Shown here: positions 11,009 through 21,894 of the stretch, piece after piece
How the letters are laid out: the number at the start of each line of letters is the position of its first letter
Position numbering within the stretch: position 1 is the first letter of the stretch
Assembly: GCA_023101725.1 (NCBI GenBank)
Contig: JALJCO010000135.1
Location: forward strand, 21,001-85,000
Length of the DNA: 64,000 bases
Reading direction: 5' to 3'
DNA from: Atherinomorus stipes
Lineage: Eukaryota > Chordata > Actinopteri > Atheriniformes > Atherinidae
Translations under genes and position numbers: made by a program
Notes under the pieces: generated by a model
Told to the model about the DNA's origin: nothing
The model's database searches: none
What the model saw: only the letters and a program-made list of their open reading frames with translations

Positions 11009-12179
11009 TGTTGCTCTTGGAGAAGGATCAGTTAGGCATTTCTAAATATTCATTATCATTTAAAGGCCCCAGCTAATTTCCATGTCATTTTTTAAAAACA
11101 AAAAAGCAGACAACTAGAGTTAAGACAACAATGAAGAAAATTAGAATATAACTAAATGTCCTAAAAGTAAATCACTCTTCTATTTACATTTATGTTTATC
11201 TGACGTGAAAGATGTTAGGCCATGTCTTGACGACATTTTCAAGCTCAAGTTCTTGACTTACACACACACACCCACATCCTCACCCTCTCTTTCATGCTCT
11301 CATGAGCACACGCACATGAATAGAAAATGGCAGAGATCTTCAGACAACATACCCACACAGGCGCTAACTGAGATTACTACAATTACAGAGCATCTTCTGA
11401 GTATTCCAACTCAATCAGGGATGATATAAAAGGCCTCGTCAGAACTGACGAGCTGCCCTCTTGAGTCCCCTTCTTCCTTCTTCCACTGATTGCTGCTATC
11501 AGTGGCTGTGTGGGTGAAAGGCTGTCTGATAACTCTCCTCCCTCAAATGAGCCCATCTTACATGTTCATGATCGGAGAAGTGATGTCCGTGGTATGTGTC
11601 AGAGCAAATGGCCTCATGATGTCATGTTAAATACACAGAACTGAGATTGTCAAACAGAAAAATGCAATTTTCTTTTTTTTCATGCTACATTTATTTCAGA
11701 GTGCTCTATGAGTGCTTTTAATCAGCATTTAAATTTGCTGTGGATGTTTCTTTGTGTTCTTCAGACATCTCTTTTTTGTTTTCTTTTGTTTGCTTTTTTT
11801 TTTTTTAAAAAAAAAAGAAAGAATCAAGGTAAAATATGCCAATACACTGTAATAAAATAAAATTTAAATATCAGATTGTTTTGTTGATCTTGCCAAGCAA
11901 TTAAGTGGAGGCATTGACACTGAAAAGACTGCATTCTTCAGGATATTAGTACTCTTTTTTTTTTTTTTCAAAATCTGTTTTATTAAATGCATCTATGTTT
12001 AAATTGACTCATAGCTTCTGTGTTTATGGTTTACTTTCAATGAAGACATTACGTAAATTAGGATTGTTTTCAATTGCTAATTCTTAAAACTTTGGCACAT
12101 TTTAACACTTATCATTCGAAACTTTTCAAACTATATTATAGTATTACTGCACTAAAATACTAAAAAACAACTTTAATTC
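11009..12179. other. Intergenic stretch with T/A homopolymers
   Basis: The stretch at 11793-11816 is a T-run followed directly by an A-run, forming a small palindrome. A further T-run lies at 11955-11968. Short (AC)n words occur near 11262. No exon or element was recognised. Confidence 0.5.
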
Positions 12180-12816
12180 CATGCTTTAACCCTATCTTCA
12201 CATTTTGTGCCTCCATTTAAGATAATACAGTATATACCTTCAGAGCACACTTTTTCAGTGTTGTTTCATGCCATAAAATGGCTCGGCAAATGGTCAGGAT
12301 TTTGTCGTCACCCTCTAAGACATAGCATAAAATTCTACGCAAAACTAAAGTATTTTCAGCATGTTTTCTGCTTTATGACAAAGTATGGGCCTGGTTGTGC
12401 CCAGAAGGTCAAAGAAATGGGCCTTTGAGTAAAAACTATAACTTCCTGTTGCCAGGGAGCTGGGCTATGTCATGAGAATATTGATATGTAAATTTGTTCA
12501 GGATGACGCTGCATATACCATAACTGTATATAATTATGGAGTAGCTTCCGGTCTTTTTTAAAAAAAAAAAAGAGAAGAAGGGGGGGTTTTTCGCACATTT
12601 GGTACAATCTACAACAAGAAAAATAAAAAAAGGGGGGGGGGGGGGGGGGAAAAATGAACGAGGGTGGGGAAAAATAAAAAAAAAAAAAAAAAAAGAGGAA
12701 AAAAAAAAAACCCCAAGATAGAAAAAAAACATAATTATTCTAAAAACGGGTAAAAAAAAATAAAAAAAAAGAAGGAGAGAGCCCGGGGGGGGGGGGGTTG
12801 TAAAAAGCAATAAAAA

Positions 12817-12847
<31 letters not shown>

Positions 12848-13560
12848 AAATACCCCCCCCAAAGAAAAAAAAAAAAAAAAAAGCATCATACGTAGTCATT
12901 GTGATGCAGATAACTTGTTCTATGCAAGAGTTATATCAGCTTTGTGTTTCATGGCAAGACATCAAACTTTGATGGCGCACCCTGGCCACACGCCAACTTT
13001 TTTGAGAAAGATGAGCACAGTTTTTGATAACACATTCTTGAGAAAATGATTTTGGTGGCTCATCGATGAAAGCTATCTGACGAATTAATTCAAATGTGAC
13101 GTGAGTAAATTGTCAAAATGGCGACTTTGACCCAAACTGGCCAATTTCCTTTTGGGTTTAGGCCGCAGCTCTATAGCAATAAAATGTGTACCATATATCA
13201 TAAAAACCAATGACATGCAGTGTTGGGGCTCCAAAAACATGTGGCTCTGGGGCTTAATTTAGTCCAAATATGCATGAAAACTTTTATCTAAATCCATAAC
13301 CAGCATATCTGCAGTCCAGGGCAGAGACCGACAGGGACCAGGAAATAATTATTTCCTTGCCATTGACTTCCATTTATATTTTTCCATTACTAAGTTCCCA
13401 TGAGGCTCACTGGAAAGGGCGTGACTTTGGCTCTCCATAGCATGATGCCACACAAAATCTCTGTGTTTATCTCCAGCATTGTGTTTACAAGCCGGTCGGG
13501 CCATATGTTCATGTGCGCTCATATGAATTCCTGCCTCTTCTTTCCTGAAGGATCTGATAT
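12180..13560. repeat. Unclassified teleost interspersed repeat, interrupted
   Basis: Phrases such as 'acttcctgttgccaggga', 'caaaatggcgactttgaccc' and 'ggccaatttccttttgggtt' are familiar from an abundant fish repeat of uncertain class. They occur on both sides of the homopolymer block at 12550-12890, suggesting one repeat interrupted or damaged in the middle. No protein relic is visible. Confidence 0.4.
12550..12890. repeat. Poly-A / poly-G low-complexity block
   Basis: About 340 bp consists of runs of A and G, including a G-run of 18 (12632-12649) and several A-runs longer than 18, plus a run of G at 12784-12797 and of C at 12853-12860. The 124-codon minus-strand frame across it is pure composition (Phe/Pro/Leu). 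Mixed homopolymers of this kind resemble poorly resolved sequencing as much as a real biological sequence. Confidence 0.8.
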
Positions 13561-13639
13561 CACCTAAAAAAGTCTTTGTCTGGGAACTTGCCAGAGGCAG
13601 CTTCTAACTGGGTTAAAAAAAAAATAGGAAAGAAAGGAC

Positions 13640-13815
13640 CAAATGAAATTAAATTAAATTTTATTTTATTTAAATAATTGTGACTATATTTTATTTATTT
13701 TTAAAAAAATTTGGGGGGTGGTTTTGAGTGGGGAGTGTGGTTTGTTGATGAGTGTTTTTTTTTTTTTTTTTTTTTTGTTTCCAAATAAAGTTGTTTGAAT
13801 TGAATTGAATAGTTG
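13640..13815 (+). repeat. A/T-rich retroposon-like tail with T-run
   Basis: Contains 'attaaattaaattttatttt', a T-run of about 22 (13755-13776), then 'ccaaataaagttgtttgaat' and TTGAA repeats. An AATAAA followed by a short tandem tail is what LINE 3' ends look like. No coding part remains. Confidence 0.4.
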
Positions 13816-15639
13816 TTGAGAAAGAATTTGTCAAATAAAGAAAGAGACCAAGCCCAGATTAACATTGGCCTTGCATTTTCAAGATAGAGAGCGATGGGAG
13901 AGCTAAAGGGGCTACACTTTGATATGGAGCTAGCCTCTTACTCTCCTGAACAGGTCAGTACCAACAGGAAGCAAAAATCTGTTTTAATTTGTATTACTTT
14001 GAGGTTAGGCAAATGTTTTTGAGTTGATTTAAGTAAATGCATTCAATGTTAAATGTAGTCTTATGAGCTTGCAGACAGCCCATCAGGCTAAAACTAATAG
14101 AAAAGATTAGGATTGTTGCCATTGGCTACCAGCATAAGCAGTAGCTGGGATCTGGTGATATTTGCACTTCACAGATATTAGTTAGCAGACAAGGCAAGTG
14201 GAGTGGATCAGAGTAAGAGGGAGGTGTGGCTCATGACACACGTTTTGGTTACCAGGCGATGCTCAACAGCGAAACCCAGCGGTGAAATGATTTTGCTTTC
14301 TGCCCCTTTAAAATCACAGACACTGCTAAATGCACAACCCTGCACTCCCCCAGAGTTTCCAGTTGAATACGAAAAAATAGCATTTTTGTTGTTGCGGCCT
14401 ATAGAATAAGAACAAAGATCTCTTCATGCAGAGTATGCAATGAGCTTTAAGGAATAATGAACTTAAGTGTCCAATATGGATTGCCGAACAGCTTAAAAGA
14501 AGAACAAACATAAACGGAGCAAATAAAGTCTGATGTAAAAACAGAATCCACAAGTTGAAATTTAAAAATGAACTTTGCATCACAGCCGATAAAAACTCCT
14601 GAGAGCAGAAAAGGAGAAGATTAATGTTTCGACTTTCAAAACGCTCCCCTCACTCCAGGCTACAGCAATCATACTGTGGTGCAAGCAGTTCCCACTCACT
14701 GTGTATAGTAATATTAAGCACACACACCCACAGATGGGCAGTGGTAGATTTTGCCGAGAGCCCCAAACGTCCGATAAACCTCTTGTGGATCCGGTTGTTG
14801 GTGGCGTCGGGGAGGGTGTTCTCTGTGCATTCATCACTATGTGGTTCATCTCAGTCACCACAGAAGAAAAAAAAGCAAAAACACTGTATGCCTCTCTCAC
14901 CTCATTTAAACTGTTATTTTAAGTCCTCCCTTCTAATGAAGATAAGCATGTCCACAGCATGCATGTATTCATGATTTTTACTATAAAAATGAAGATTTCA
15001 GAGACAAGAGTACCACTTTCTCCAGTGTAAGGTTAATAATAAACTTTCAGTGAGATTTGGCAACTCTAAACCTGCCTTTTATCCTACTGCAGCTTAATTT
15101 TCTCTTAAGTGAATTTTCTCAACATGAAGTAGTCATGTTTTTCTTATTCTGATAAGATTTTGCATTACTTAGCATTCGTCTACTTGGGGGGCCAAAACAA
15201 CCCAAAGCACTCTCTTCTATAAAGCTAAGACAGGGTGGCCACTCTCTCCAGAATATGGAATCGAAATAACACTGAACAAGATCTGTTAGCAAATACTCAG
15301 GGACACCAAACCTGAGTTCATAGGAAGTTTGAATGCTTCCTTGAAGATACTTTGCATTTGGCAAAATCAGATCAGTTCTGATGGCCTACAAATCGGCCAT
15401 CAGAATGACCCATTCTGATAAGGGAGGAATGACTTATTCTCTGTTGGTCCCAATGGTAAGAGAATAGTAGGGGCCAACATATTCTGCTACCTATGTAATT
15501 CTAATGTGTGCATATTTAGTTGGATGGCATTCACTTGTGTTTGCTGTCTTAAAGAGTGAACTGATGCTATGCAAGAAACCTCAGGGAAATTTTATGATGA
15601 TGATGCATGTGCTCCAACATATGAGGCGTTGTGTCAAAT
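13816..15639. other. Intergenic stretch, nothing recognised
   Basis: No ends of elements and no arrays. The longest frames (14580-14900 minus, 14624-14974 plus) overlap each other in opposite senses and have no domain. The frame 15119-15364 (minus) looks slightly protein-like but I cannot name it. Confidence 0.4.
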
Positions 15640-15900
15640 TTCAAATCTTGATATCTCAATCTCAATCTCAAGTTTATTTATTTAGCACATTTATAAATGA
15701 CAATAGTCGCCAAAGTGCTGAACAAATTTGGATTAAAGCAAAATAAAAACAAGGAATAAAAGCAGCAAAATAAAGATTAAAAAGATTAAAAACAGAGATC
15801 ATAAAAGTAAAAACAATACATAAATTAAAACAAGACACAACAAGCTCGATCTAAGATCCATCGATTTAAGATAATAACAATGGGTTACAGTTTGATGTTT
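15640..15900. repeat. LINE-3'-like A-rich repeat
   Basis: Starts with tandem 'atctcaatctca', then 'agtttatttatttagcacat' and 'ccaaagtgctgaac', followed by about 150 bp of A-rich sequence with AAATAAAA words. This wording is common in teleost retroelement ends that flank '-aagtttatttatatagcac-' motifs. A similar sequence lies at 38500-38680. Classification is uncertain. Confidence 0.45.
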
Positions 15901-17559
15901 ACATTCTCCAACAATGCCATTCCATTTTTCCAATGGTGGGTGTTAACTACAAAGGCGGCCTAGGAACACACTACACAATTATTCGCCTGATTTTACCCAC
16001 GAATGTCAGTCAGGAGTAGCCTGCGCCAGTTGGGTTCAGGCTGCCCCGCCAGTTGGCGGAAAAATATGTTAGTGTGTCTGAGGATGCGACTCAGATCTTG
16101 TAGGAACCGACCCGATGCGACCTCAGTTGTAGTCAATCCAACATGTTTAAAAAGTAGAGCCAACTACACCCGACTGGCAACCACGCAGCAAAACACCAGG
16201 GGCTGCATGTGCAAAGAACTGTGTGGATTTCCTATTGAAACCTGGCGTACGATCAAATCCTGAAAATGTCGTATGCACAATAATTTTCAGATGTAATCTA
16301 TGCATAGGCATGAATCCAAGTAGGTAAATTTACTTTGTACATCCCAATAAGCATGGAATACATTGCACATGTTGGAGTAGGCTACCTGCACCGGGGATCG
16401 TCCCCTCTGCATAATCAGAAAGACAAAATATGACTATGTAAGTGAATGAAAATAAAGAATTTAACTGAGAACGAACTTGAGGCTGTTTTTTTTACGGGCA
16501 AAAATGTGTTCTATGGCAGCTGTTCTCCGACATTACACGCAAACAGAAGAAAGGTGGTGAGGAGAGTGTGACGTGCTGCTGTGGGCTGCTCACAGTGTGG
16601 CCAAAACAGGCAGAGGGATGAGGAAGGAGGACCACCCTGACTGACCAATAAGTCGCCGCCATTGAGGCCAATATTTTTTTTCTTTCAGGGATGGTGGGAG
16701 TACCTGCGGGTGACTGATTGCCCCCGAGGTTAATACATATTTGTGAAACATATACATATTTGTTTATAGGCTACAGCATTCTCCTCACAGCCCAATGTCA
16801 CTGTAAATATTGTATCTATTCGCCGAGACAATTTATTATTGTTACAGGTGGAGGCGCAGCCACACGCCACAGCCTTGGGAATTCCTCCTGTGTCCCCTGC
16901 TCAGCCTCAGGATTTCTCTTACATTTCCCTTACATTTCGCAGACGTCGCAGATGTGACAGATGGAGGAGACATGCGGATGCGTGACAGCAAATAGGCTAC
17001 CACAACAAAATGGAGAAGAGAATCTAGAAGAGGATTTGTGTCTTCTTTTTTTCTGTATAATGGCGGTTGGCACACAAGGAGTCTGTGATTTCCACCACCT
17101 CAGTCGTGCTGAATGATCTTGTTGTCTGTGATCCCGTGGAGGATGCAGTCGTTAAATGTTTTATCCCCAATCTTGAATGAATTTACAGAATCTAGTCCGC
17201 TCAACCGCTCATCTAACCCACCGGAGGGCGGCAGCAACGCCCACGCTGATGCCAGAGGTAACGGACACAAGAGAAGAACAGAATTTTCACAACATAAACA
17301 CCAATGAGGCACATGAGTGAAATTAGCCGTTCATAATGTTTAAAAACTAATCAGAGTAGAGTATTTTGAAGATAATGTTTACAAAGCTGAAATGCAAATG
17401 TTCATCGTACAAAGTCTATGTCCTTTCTACTCTGACTTTCTTTTAACAGACTGATAAAGAAGGTCTTCATCTGACCTGGGCTGCTCACCTGACTCCATTA
17501 AAGGGCGTATCTCTTTGGCATCATTTCCTCAGCTGGGGTGAACTTGCATCTTTAAAAAA
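15901..17559. other. Intergenic stretch, old repeats suspected
   Basis: The stretch around 15960-16330 has the feel of an old interspersed repeat, without clear ends. The remainder has short open frames only. A frame at 16842-17075 (minus) overlaps two plus-strand frames, and none is recognisable. Confidence 0.35.
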
Positions 17560-18198
17560 AAAACATATCTCCAGGTCATCCAGATGAGTAATGGGGGTCC
17601 GAGTAATCAGGCGTACTGCAGAGTTCTGGAGGAGCTTCAGTTTTTGGAGGGACTTATGGACTTATTTGGGAGGCTGAAAAGAAGAGAATTACAGTAATCA
17701 ATGCGAGAAGTGATGAGGCCGTGATCAAGGATGGCGGTATTTTGAGGAGTGAGGGAAGGATGGAGATGAGATGTTATGCAGGTGGAAGTAGTGGACTGGG
17801 TGATGTTATTAATTTGAAACTATGAGGAGAGTGTGCTGTCAAAGACGACACCCAGACTCTTCACCTGAGGGGAGGGAAGGACAGTTGAGTCATCAACGGT
17901 AATAGAGAATTTATTGGCTTTGGAAAGAGTGTGAGGTGTGCCTATTAGGAGGACTTCAGTTTTAGAAATGTTCAGTTTGAGAAAGTTGGATGAGAACTGA
18001 GAATTGATTTCTTGGAGACAGAGGGTGAGGGTGGTTGGTGGGAGTAAGGCACACGGTTGAGCAGAGAGGTAGAGCACGGTGTCGTCCGCGTAGCAGTGGA
18101 ATTTGATGTTATGTTTACTGAAGATATACAGTACCCGAGAGAGAGGATGTAGATGATAAAAAGGAGGGGCCCCAGGACAGAACCTTGGAGCACCTTGA
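17560..18198 (-). pseudogene. LINE reverse transcriptase fragment (L2/Maui type)
   Basis: Read on the minus strand, 18198 down to 17560 contains an [16 protein letters not shown] block (RT palm motif) and, about 30 residues later in another frame, [13 protein letters not shown], the YADD catalytic motif of non-LTR reverse transcriptases. Farther on come [16 protein letters not shown] and a tail reading LLQNSAVRLI..THLDDLEI, characteristic of the end of L2-like RT. At least one frameshift separates the first two blocks, so it is dead. The N-terminal endonuclease part is missing: the sequence ends abruptly at about 18198, where 5S-spacer-like sequence begins. Confidence 0.8.
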
Positions 18199-18199
18199 T

Positions 18200-18321
18200 T
18201 AGAATTATAGACAGGCATGAAGTGGGCCCATGCTTGGCAAAATTGTCTGATCACCAAGCCAAGTGTGCAGAAGAACAAGAGTCTGCTCCAAGAAGACCTG
18301 ATATTCCTAGGTATTCAAACT
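18200..18321 (-). pseudogene. 5S rDNA spacer plus 3' end of a 5S rRNA pseudogene
   Basis: The stretch 18212-18285 (gcatgaagtgggcccatgct, then gatcaccaagccaagtg) matches the spacer preceding the intact-looking 5S copy at 19975-20073. Bases around 18296-18312 (acctgatattcctagg) match the 3' part of 5S rRNA read on the minus strand. A short word resembling 'atccaagtact' follows, then the inserted element starts. Together with 19463-19527 this forms one 5S pseudogene split by an insertion. Confidence 0.6.
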
Positions 18322-19460
18322 ACTTTTTTTTTCTCTTCCTGCTCTCAATGGAGGCGGACACTTTTTCTTTTGCTCCCTCCTCTCCCGTTTTTCCCCTGCT
18401 GCTCTCCTGCCTCGTGCATCTCTCCGAGCCTCTATCTGCATAATTTTCTGAACCCTAACTACAACAACAACAACAATGGATTTGGTCAACTGGTCTATCA
18501 ATGCTATTGATCAAATTTTTTCCACCAGAAGATCGGGGGGGGGGGGGGGGGGGGTGACGCTCCTTGCCCCGACAGTAAGCACCCGGCTGGATATGTGGTT
18601 GACTCCTGGGACAAATGGAAGATCACGTGTCTGACGGTTCTGTCTGTCAAGGACGTTGAAGATCTCTACCTATTTGGATTTATGATAGCTGGGTTTCTGC
18701 TGACTGGTGCGGGCATTTTCCTGCTCTATCACAAAATTTGAGAGCTGTTGGCAGCAACTGGCACACTGCCTGACATTTGTGTGGAGATGAGTTGGGCTAT
18801 TAACACTCAGACTCTGGCGTTGAACCAGCTGAATCGCAAGTTAGATGCCATTCACGCCCAGATTAGTATTCTGGCTGCAGTTCCGGACCTTGTCCGCGAA
18901 GTGGGTACATCTGTGGAGAAGTTGGCACAGCTCCTGGAAAATTTAACCCCTGATTCGGCTGATTGAATGCTGCCATTGAGACCTGCTGCAGGATTCTACA
19001 ACATGCCCAAAACATCTTCTGTTATCTAATCTGAAGCCCTTGAGCGGCCTGTGTTTGGGCTAACACAGGCTCTCTCCAAAAATCCTCGGGATTGTTATGT
19101 GAATGGACTCTTGGCACCCCTCCCTCCTCCCTTCTACATCTCCCATGGGACTGAAACCACCTGGCTAACACCCCAAGGCCACGAAAACATCTAGGACAGA
19201 GACTGGGTATGAACTCGGATGGCCCCTGCCTCGCATTACGTGCATACACACATCTACTGACACACATGATCCACAGTCCTGATGATTCACCGCCTCCTGA
19301 ATCCTCGTGTCCCCCCCCCCACCAGGGAGTGGTGAAGGACGGGGGTGATGCGAGTCGATAAAGACAGTGGTTCTTTTTTGGTGATCTTGGACGGGTTGTA
19401 CTGGAAGAAATCTCGTTGTACTGGGACACTGGTTCAATGACAAGAAAGGCATTCTGATTC
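18322..19460 (+). mobile_element. Short retroelement-like insertion inside a 5S rRNA gene
   Basis: About 1.14 kb lies between the two halves of a 5S rRNA pseudogene. It begins with a T/C-rich leader (18325-18420), has an ACAACAACAACAACAATGG start context at 18476, one decayed coding frame, about 490 bp of 3' sequence, and ends 'aatgacaagaaaggcattct' then 'gattctg'. That ending resembles the AATAAAGGCATTCT-type tails of some fish non-LTR elements. No flanking inverted repeats or polymerase are present. Insertion within 5S rDNA recalls Mutsu-type elements of the Tx1 clade, which target 5S genes, but the encoded protein is not one I recognise, so the family is open. The element is likely non-autonomous. 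Confidence 0.55.
18476..18966 (+). pseudogene. Decayed ORF: single membrane segment followed by coiled-coil-like region
   Basis: From the ATG at 18476 the frame reads MDLVNWSINAIDQIFSTRRS and then enters a 20-base G-run (18535-18554). After the run the meaningful frame is displaced. It continues from 18556 (DAPCPDSKHPAGYVV...) to a strongly hydrophobic stretch of about 20 residues starting LFGFMIAGF. A TGA at 18739-18741 interrupts, then the same frame goes on to 18966 with heptad-like Leu/Ile spacing (LNQLNRKLDAIHAQI) and an acidic end. A CGA-to-TGA change would explain the internal stop. The inferred ancestor is about 160 residues: a short N-terminus, one membrane helix and a cytosolic or lumenal coiled coil. 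I do not recognise the family, and no enzyme motif is visible. The G-run may be slippage or assembly error. Confidence 0.5.
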
Positions 19461-19462
19461 TG

Positions 19463-19527
19463 AAGCAGGCCCAACCTTGCTTAGCTTCCGAGATCAGAGG
19501 CACTCTGGGGACGGTGAGGCCATAAGC
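19463..19527 (-). pseudogene. 5' half of the interrupted 5S rRNA pseudogene
   Basis: The plus strand reads gcaggcccaaccttgcttagc then ttccgagatcagaggcactc, ending ggccataagc. This is the reverse complement of the first ~70 nucleotides of vertebrate 5S rRNA, including the box A region (AGCTAAGCAAGG). The sequence stops at about 5S nucleotide 73, where the 18322-19460 insertion begins. A few substitutions and a small deletion argue against function. Confidence 0.75.
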
Positions 19528-19552
19528 TGCAGAGACCGTAGTTAGCTAGCAC

Positions 19553-19900
19553 TTTAAAGGGTGTTTCTGCTTAAGCCCCGTTTCCACCAGCAGGTCGGGT
19601 CGGGCCAGACCGGCCCACGTTTTTTTGTGTCTCCACAGATAAAAACTGGGACGGGTACCCTTATATCTGACCAGACCCGGCCTACTTTTTTGGTACCCTT
19701 TGGCAGGGGTACTGATCTAACCGAGCTGGACCAAAGAGGTGGAGCTAACACAAAGCAATCTCCTGATTCATTGAAAAATCCATCACTTTCCACATGACCC
19801 GGCGTAAAAACAAAGCAGGAGTGTATGCAGGGGGGGTGACTCCTTTGTTTCTGTCACGTGTGGTGCGGTGCTTTGGTTAAAAGGTGTTGCACAGCGATGA
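19553..19900. repeat. Unclassified repeat, 'CCCCGTTTCCACCAG' type
   Basis: Opens after TTAAAGGGTG with 'aagccccgtttccaccagca' and carries the phrases 'ggtaccctttggcaggggta' and 'ctgatctaaccgagctgg'. Such 'gtttccacc...ggtacc' elements are common in fish genomes, and I suspect a PIF/Harbinger- or hAT-derived MITE. I did not find its second end, so the limits are approximate. Confidence 0.4.
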
Positions 19901-19974
19901 TGTGTAAAAGCTGATTAAAAGCTTTTACACAGCTGATTTTACACAGCTGATTAAAATGATAGAGAACTGGATGG

Positions 19975-20073
19975 TCTCCCATACAGGAATGAAGTGGGCC
20001 CAAGCTTGGAAAAATTGATCACCAAGACAAGTGGGCAGTTGTACAAGGGTCTGTGCCAAGATGGGTAAAAATC
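19975..20073 (-). repeat. 5S rDNA spacer copy
   Basis: The sequence 'gaatgaagtgggcccaagct' to 'gatgggtaaaaatcttac' precedes the 5S copy on the plus strand, i.e. lies downstream of it in the sense direction. It matches the spacer at 18212-18285 with moderate divergence. This shows that both 5S copies came from the same rDNA repeat type, not from processed RNA. Confidence 0.6.
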
Positions 20074-20182
20074 TTACAGCACCTGACAGGTGGTCCCCTG
20101 TCCAAGTACTGAGCAGGCCCAACCTTGAATAGGTTCTAAGATCAGACGAGTTCAGGCGCTCTGGGGTGGTGTGACCATAAGC
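20074..20182 (-). pseudogene. 5S rRNA pseudogene, nearly full length
   Basis: The minus strand follows 5S rRNA from GCTTATGGTCAC... at 20182 to ...GTGCTGTAAG at 20074. Conserved blocks are recognisable: gaactcgtctgatctta, a diverged AACCTATTCAAGG where box A should be, GGGCCTGCTCAGTACTTGGA, and the 3' CAGGTGCTGTAAG. Substitutions in the internal control region and a deletion of several bases near the 3' third make transcription by Pol III doubtful. It is a relic of a 5S rDNA unit. Confidence 0.75.
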
Positions 20183-20224
20183 TGCAAAGACTGTGGTTAG
20201 CTAGCACTGTAAGGAAGTAGGAAA

Positions 20225-20587
20225 TGGCAGGCTGTAAGCTGAGCTGACATCCGTCATGGACAACTCCCGCCAACCAATGCATCCTTCTTTAGTGCCATAG
20301 ATCGTCCATTCCATCAGACTGTAGAACTGCTCCATGTAACACCCACACGTGCAAATCTGTCATCACTTCCCACCACTTTTTGTGCAATATATGTAAATAC
20401 TTTTTCATAACATTCTTTAAAATAACTTCCTTGTGAAAGACTGTATGTAAATAATCATAAATGCTGCTGTTGTTATTACTCTCTTTTTTTTGTATGTCAT
20501 ATCCTCTTTTTCTGTTGAGCCATCCTTTCTTGCTGCTGTGGCATGCAAATTTCTCCATTGTGGGATAAATAAAGTCTTATCTTATCT
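20225..20587 (+). mobile_element. LINE 3' end with TCTTA tail
   Basis: The phrase 'gacaactcccgccaaccaat' followed by 'agtgccatagatcgtccatt' and 'ccatcagactgtagaact' is the C-terminal end of a fish LINE reverse transcriptase, full of stops. It is followed by AT-rich 3' sequence and 'ggataaataaagtcttatct' with a short TCTTA tandem. Non-LTR elements end this way. The 5' portion is absent. Confidence 0.55.
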
Positions 20588-21893
20588 TCACCTGAAATTC
20601 CACTGCATCATCATGCACTATCCTGGAAGCAAAAGCTGTGAAGTGCAGTTTCTAAGTCCCGGGATGCTGCTGGGCTGAAACTCCAGAAATAAATGGTAAT
20701 GGTTTATGGTAAATGGTTTGATTCAGTGAGAAATGATATTAAGCTGGACAATTGGATATCATGGATTGACCTTTTTTTTTTATAAGTGTTATATAAAAAT
20801 CGACAGCTATGTTAAACTTGGTTCCTTTCTTTGTTTTTGTTTGTCGTTAGTCAGTTTCTGTGTTGGCTTTATGTGAAATTAGTGGTCAAACTGCTTCACT
20901 ATCCCCCTTCAGCTTTCTGTAGATTCATCTATTGTCTTCAGTTAGTCAATATCTCAACAGAGGCTGCTGCTGACAACACAATCCCCAAATCACCAACAGG
21001 AAGTGAGGATTTAAGGTTGCATTAATTCCTTATTTCCTCACCCTTAAAGCTATTATCAGAGGAGGTGGTAAAGGAGACAAATGTCTAATTTTAACACCAG
21101 ACATTCAGAAAGACTGAGTCACTCTACTTCCACACTTAAATGCTGTTCTTTTGGACCACTGCCTGAGCTGTTCTCATTTTGCCTCTACAGCCACAGCAGA
21201 GATGCTGTTGAAGGATAAGACCGGAAACTGTCCAGTGGTGAGGTAATATGTTTGCTCCCGTTTGCATGTGGATTAGTGGTAATTAAAGGATTCGTTTTGG
21301 TTCTCCTGACATGTGTACATCCACAGATGGGCTTTTTTTCTCTCTCCACTTGATCTGATTTGAACTCGCTAAAGATTTGCATTTCTGGAATGCTTTCATT
21401 GCCAGTTCTTCAATAAAACACACTGGTGGCACAAAATGTCAAATTTAAAGCTTCATCCAAATATTAGGCAAGCTTGAAAAGCAAAGCTTGTTGATCCAAA
21501 TAGGTGCATGGCTTCTGCTTGTCTATTTTGTCTTGTCGACAAATTCAAAGATCCACTACAGAACTTTTGCAGATTTTCTCGGTGGAGGCATTTCCATTAC
21601 ACCTAGAATTTTGCAAGACTTAAATATCACAATTAAAAACTGGTAATGGGGACACCTAAATTTAGAAAAAAAACTCAAATATCGCAAAAAAGTTTTACAG
21701 TCATGAGGCAGTTTTTCAGATGTTTCGATACAGCAGTATATCACAAACGTGTAATGGAAACACTTTTTGCATTTACATGCCATCAGGCATGACGTAGGGG
21801 GGCAAATAAACAGTTTCCCCTTCTTAATTTTGGTGCTTATAGTCATTTTAAGGCATTAACTTTGGAAATTGGAGTGGTCGGGGAAGTTGTACC
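20588..21893. other. Intergenic stretch, nothing recognised
   Basis: AT-rich DNA with short open frames and no element ends. Frames at 21185-21382 and 21556-21846 (minus) look incidental. Confidence 0.4.
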
Positions 21894-21894
21894 A

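Noticed and set aside
12436..12810. 124-codon Phe/Pro-rich membrane-like frame
   Set aside because: Lies over poly-A/poly-G runs; hydrophobicity follows from TTT and CCC codons.
20074..20182. Functional 5S rRNA gene
   Set aside because: Substitutions in the internal control region and a 3' deletion; no T-run terminator directly downstream on the minus strand.
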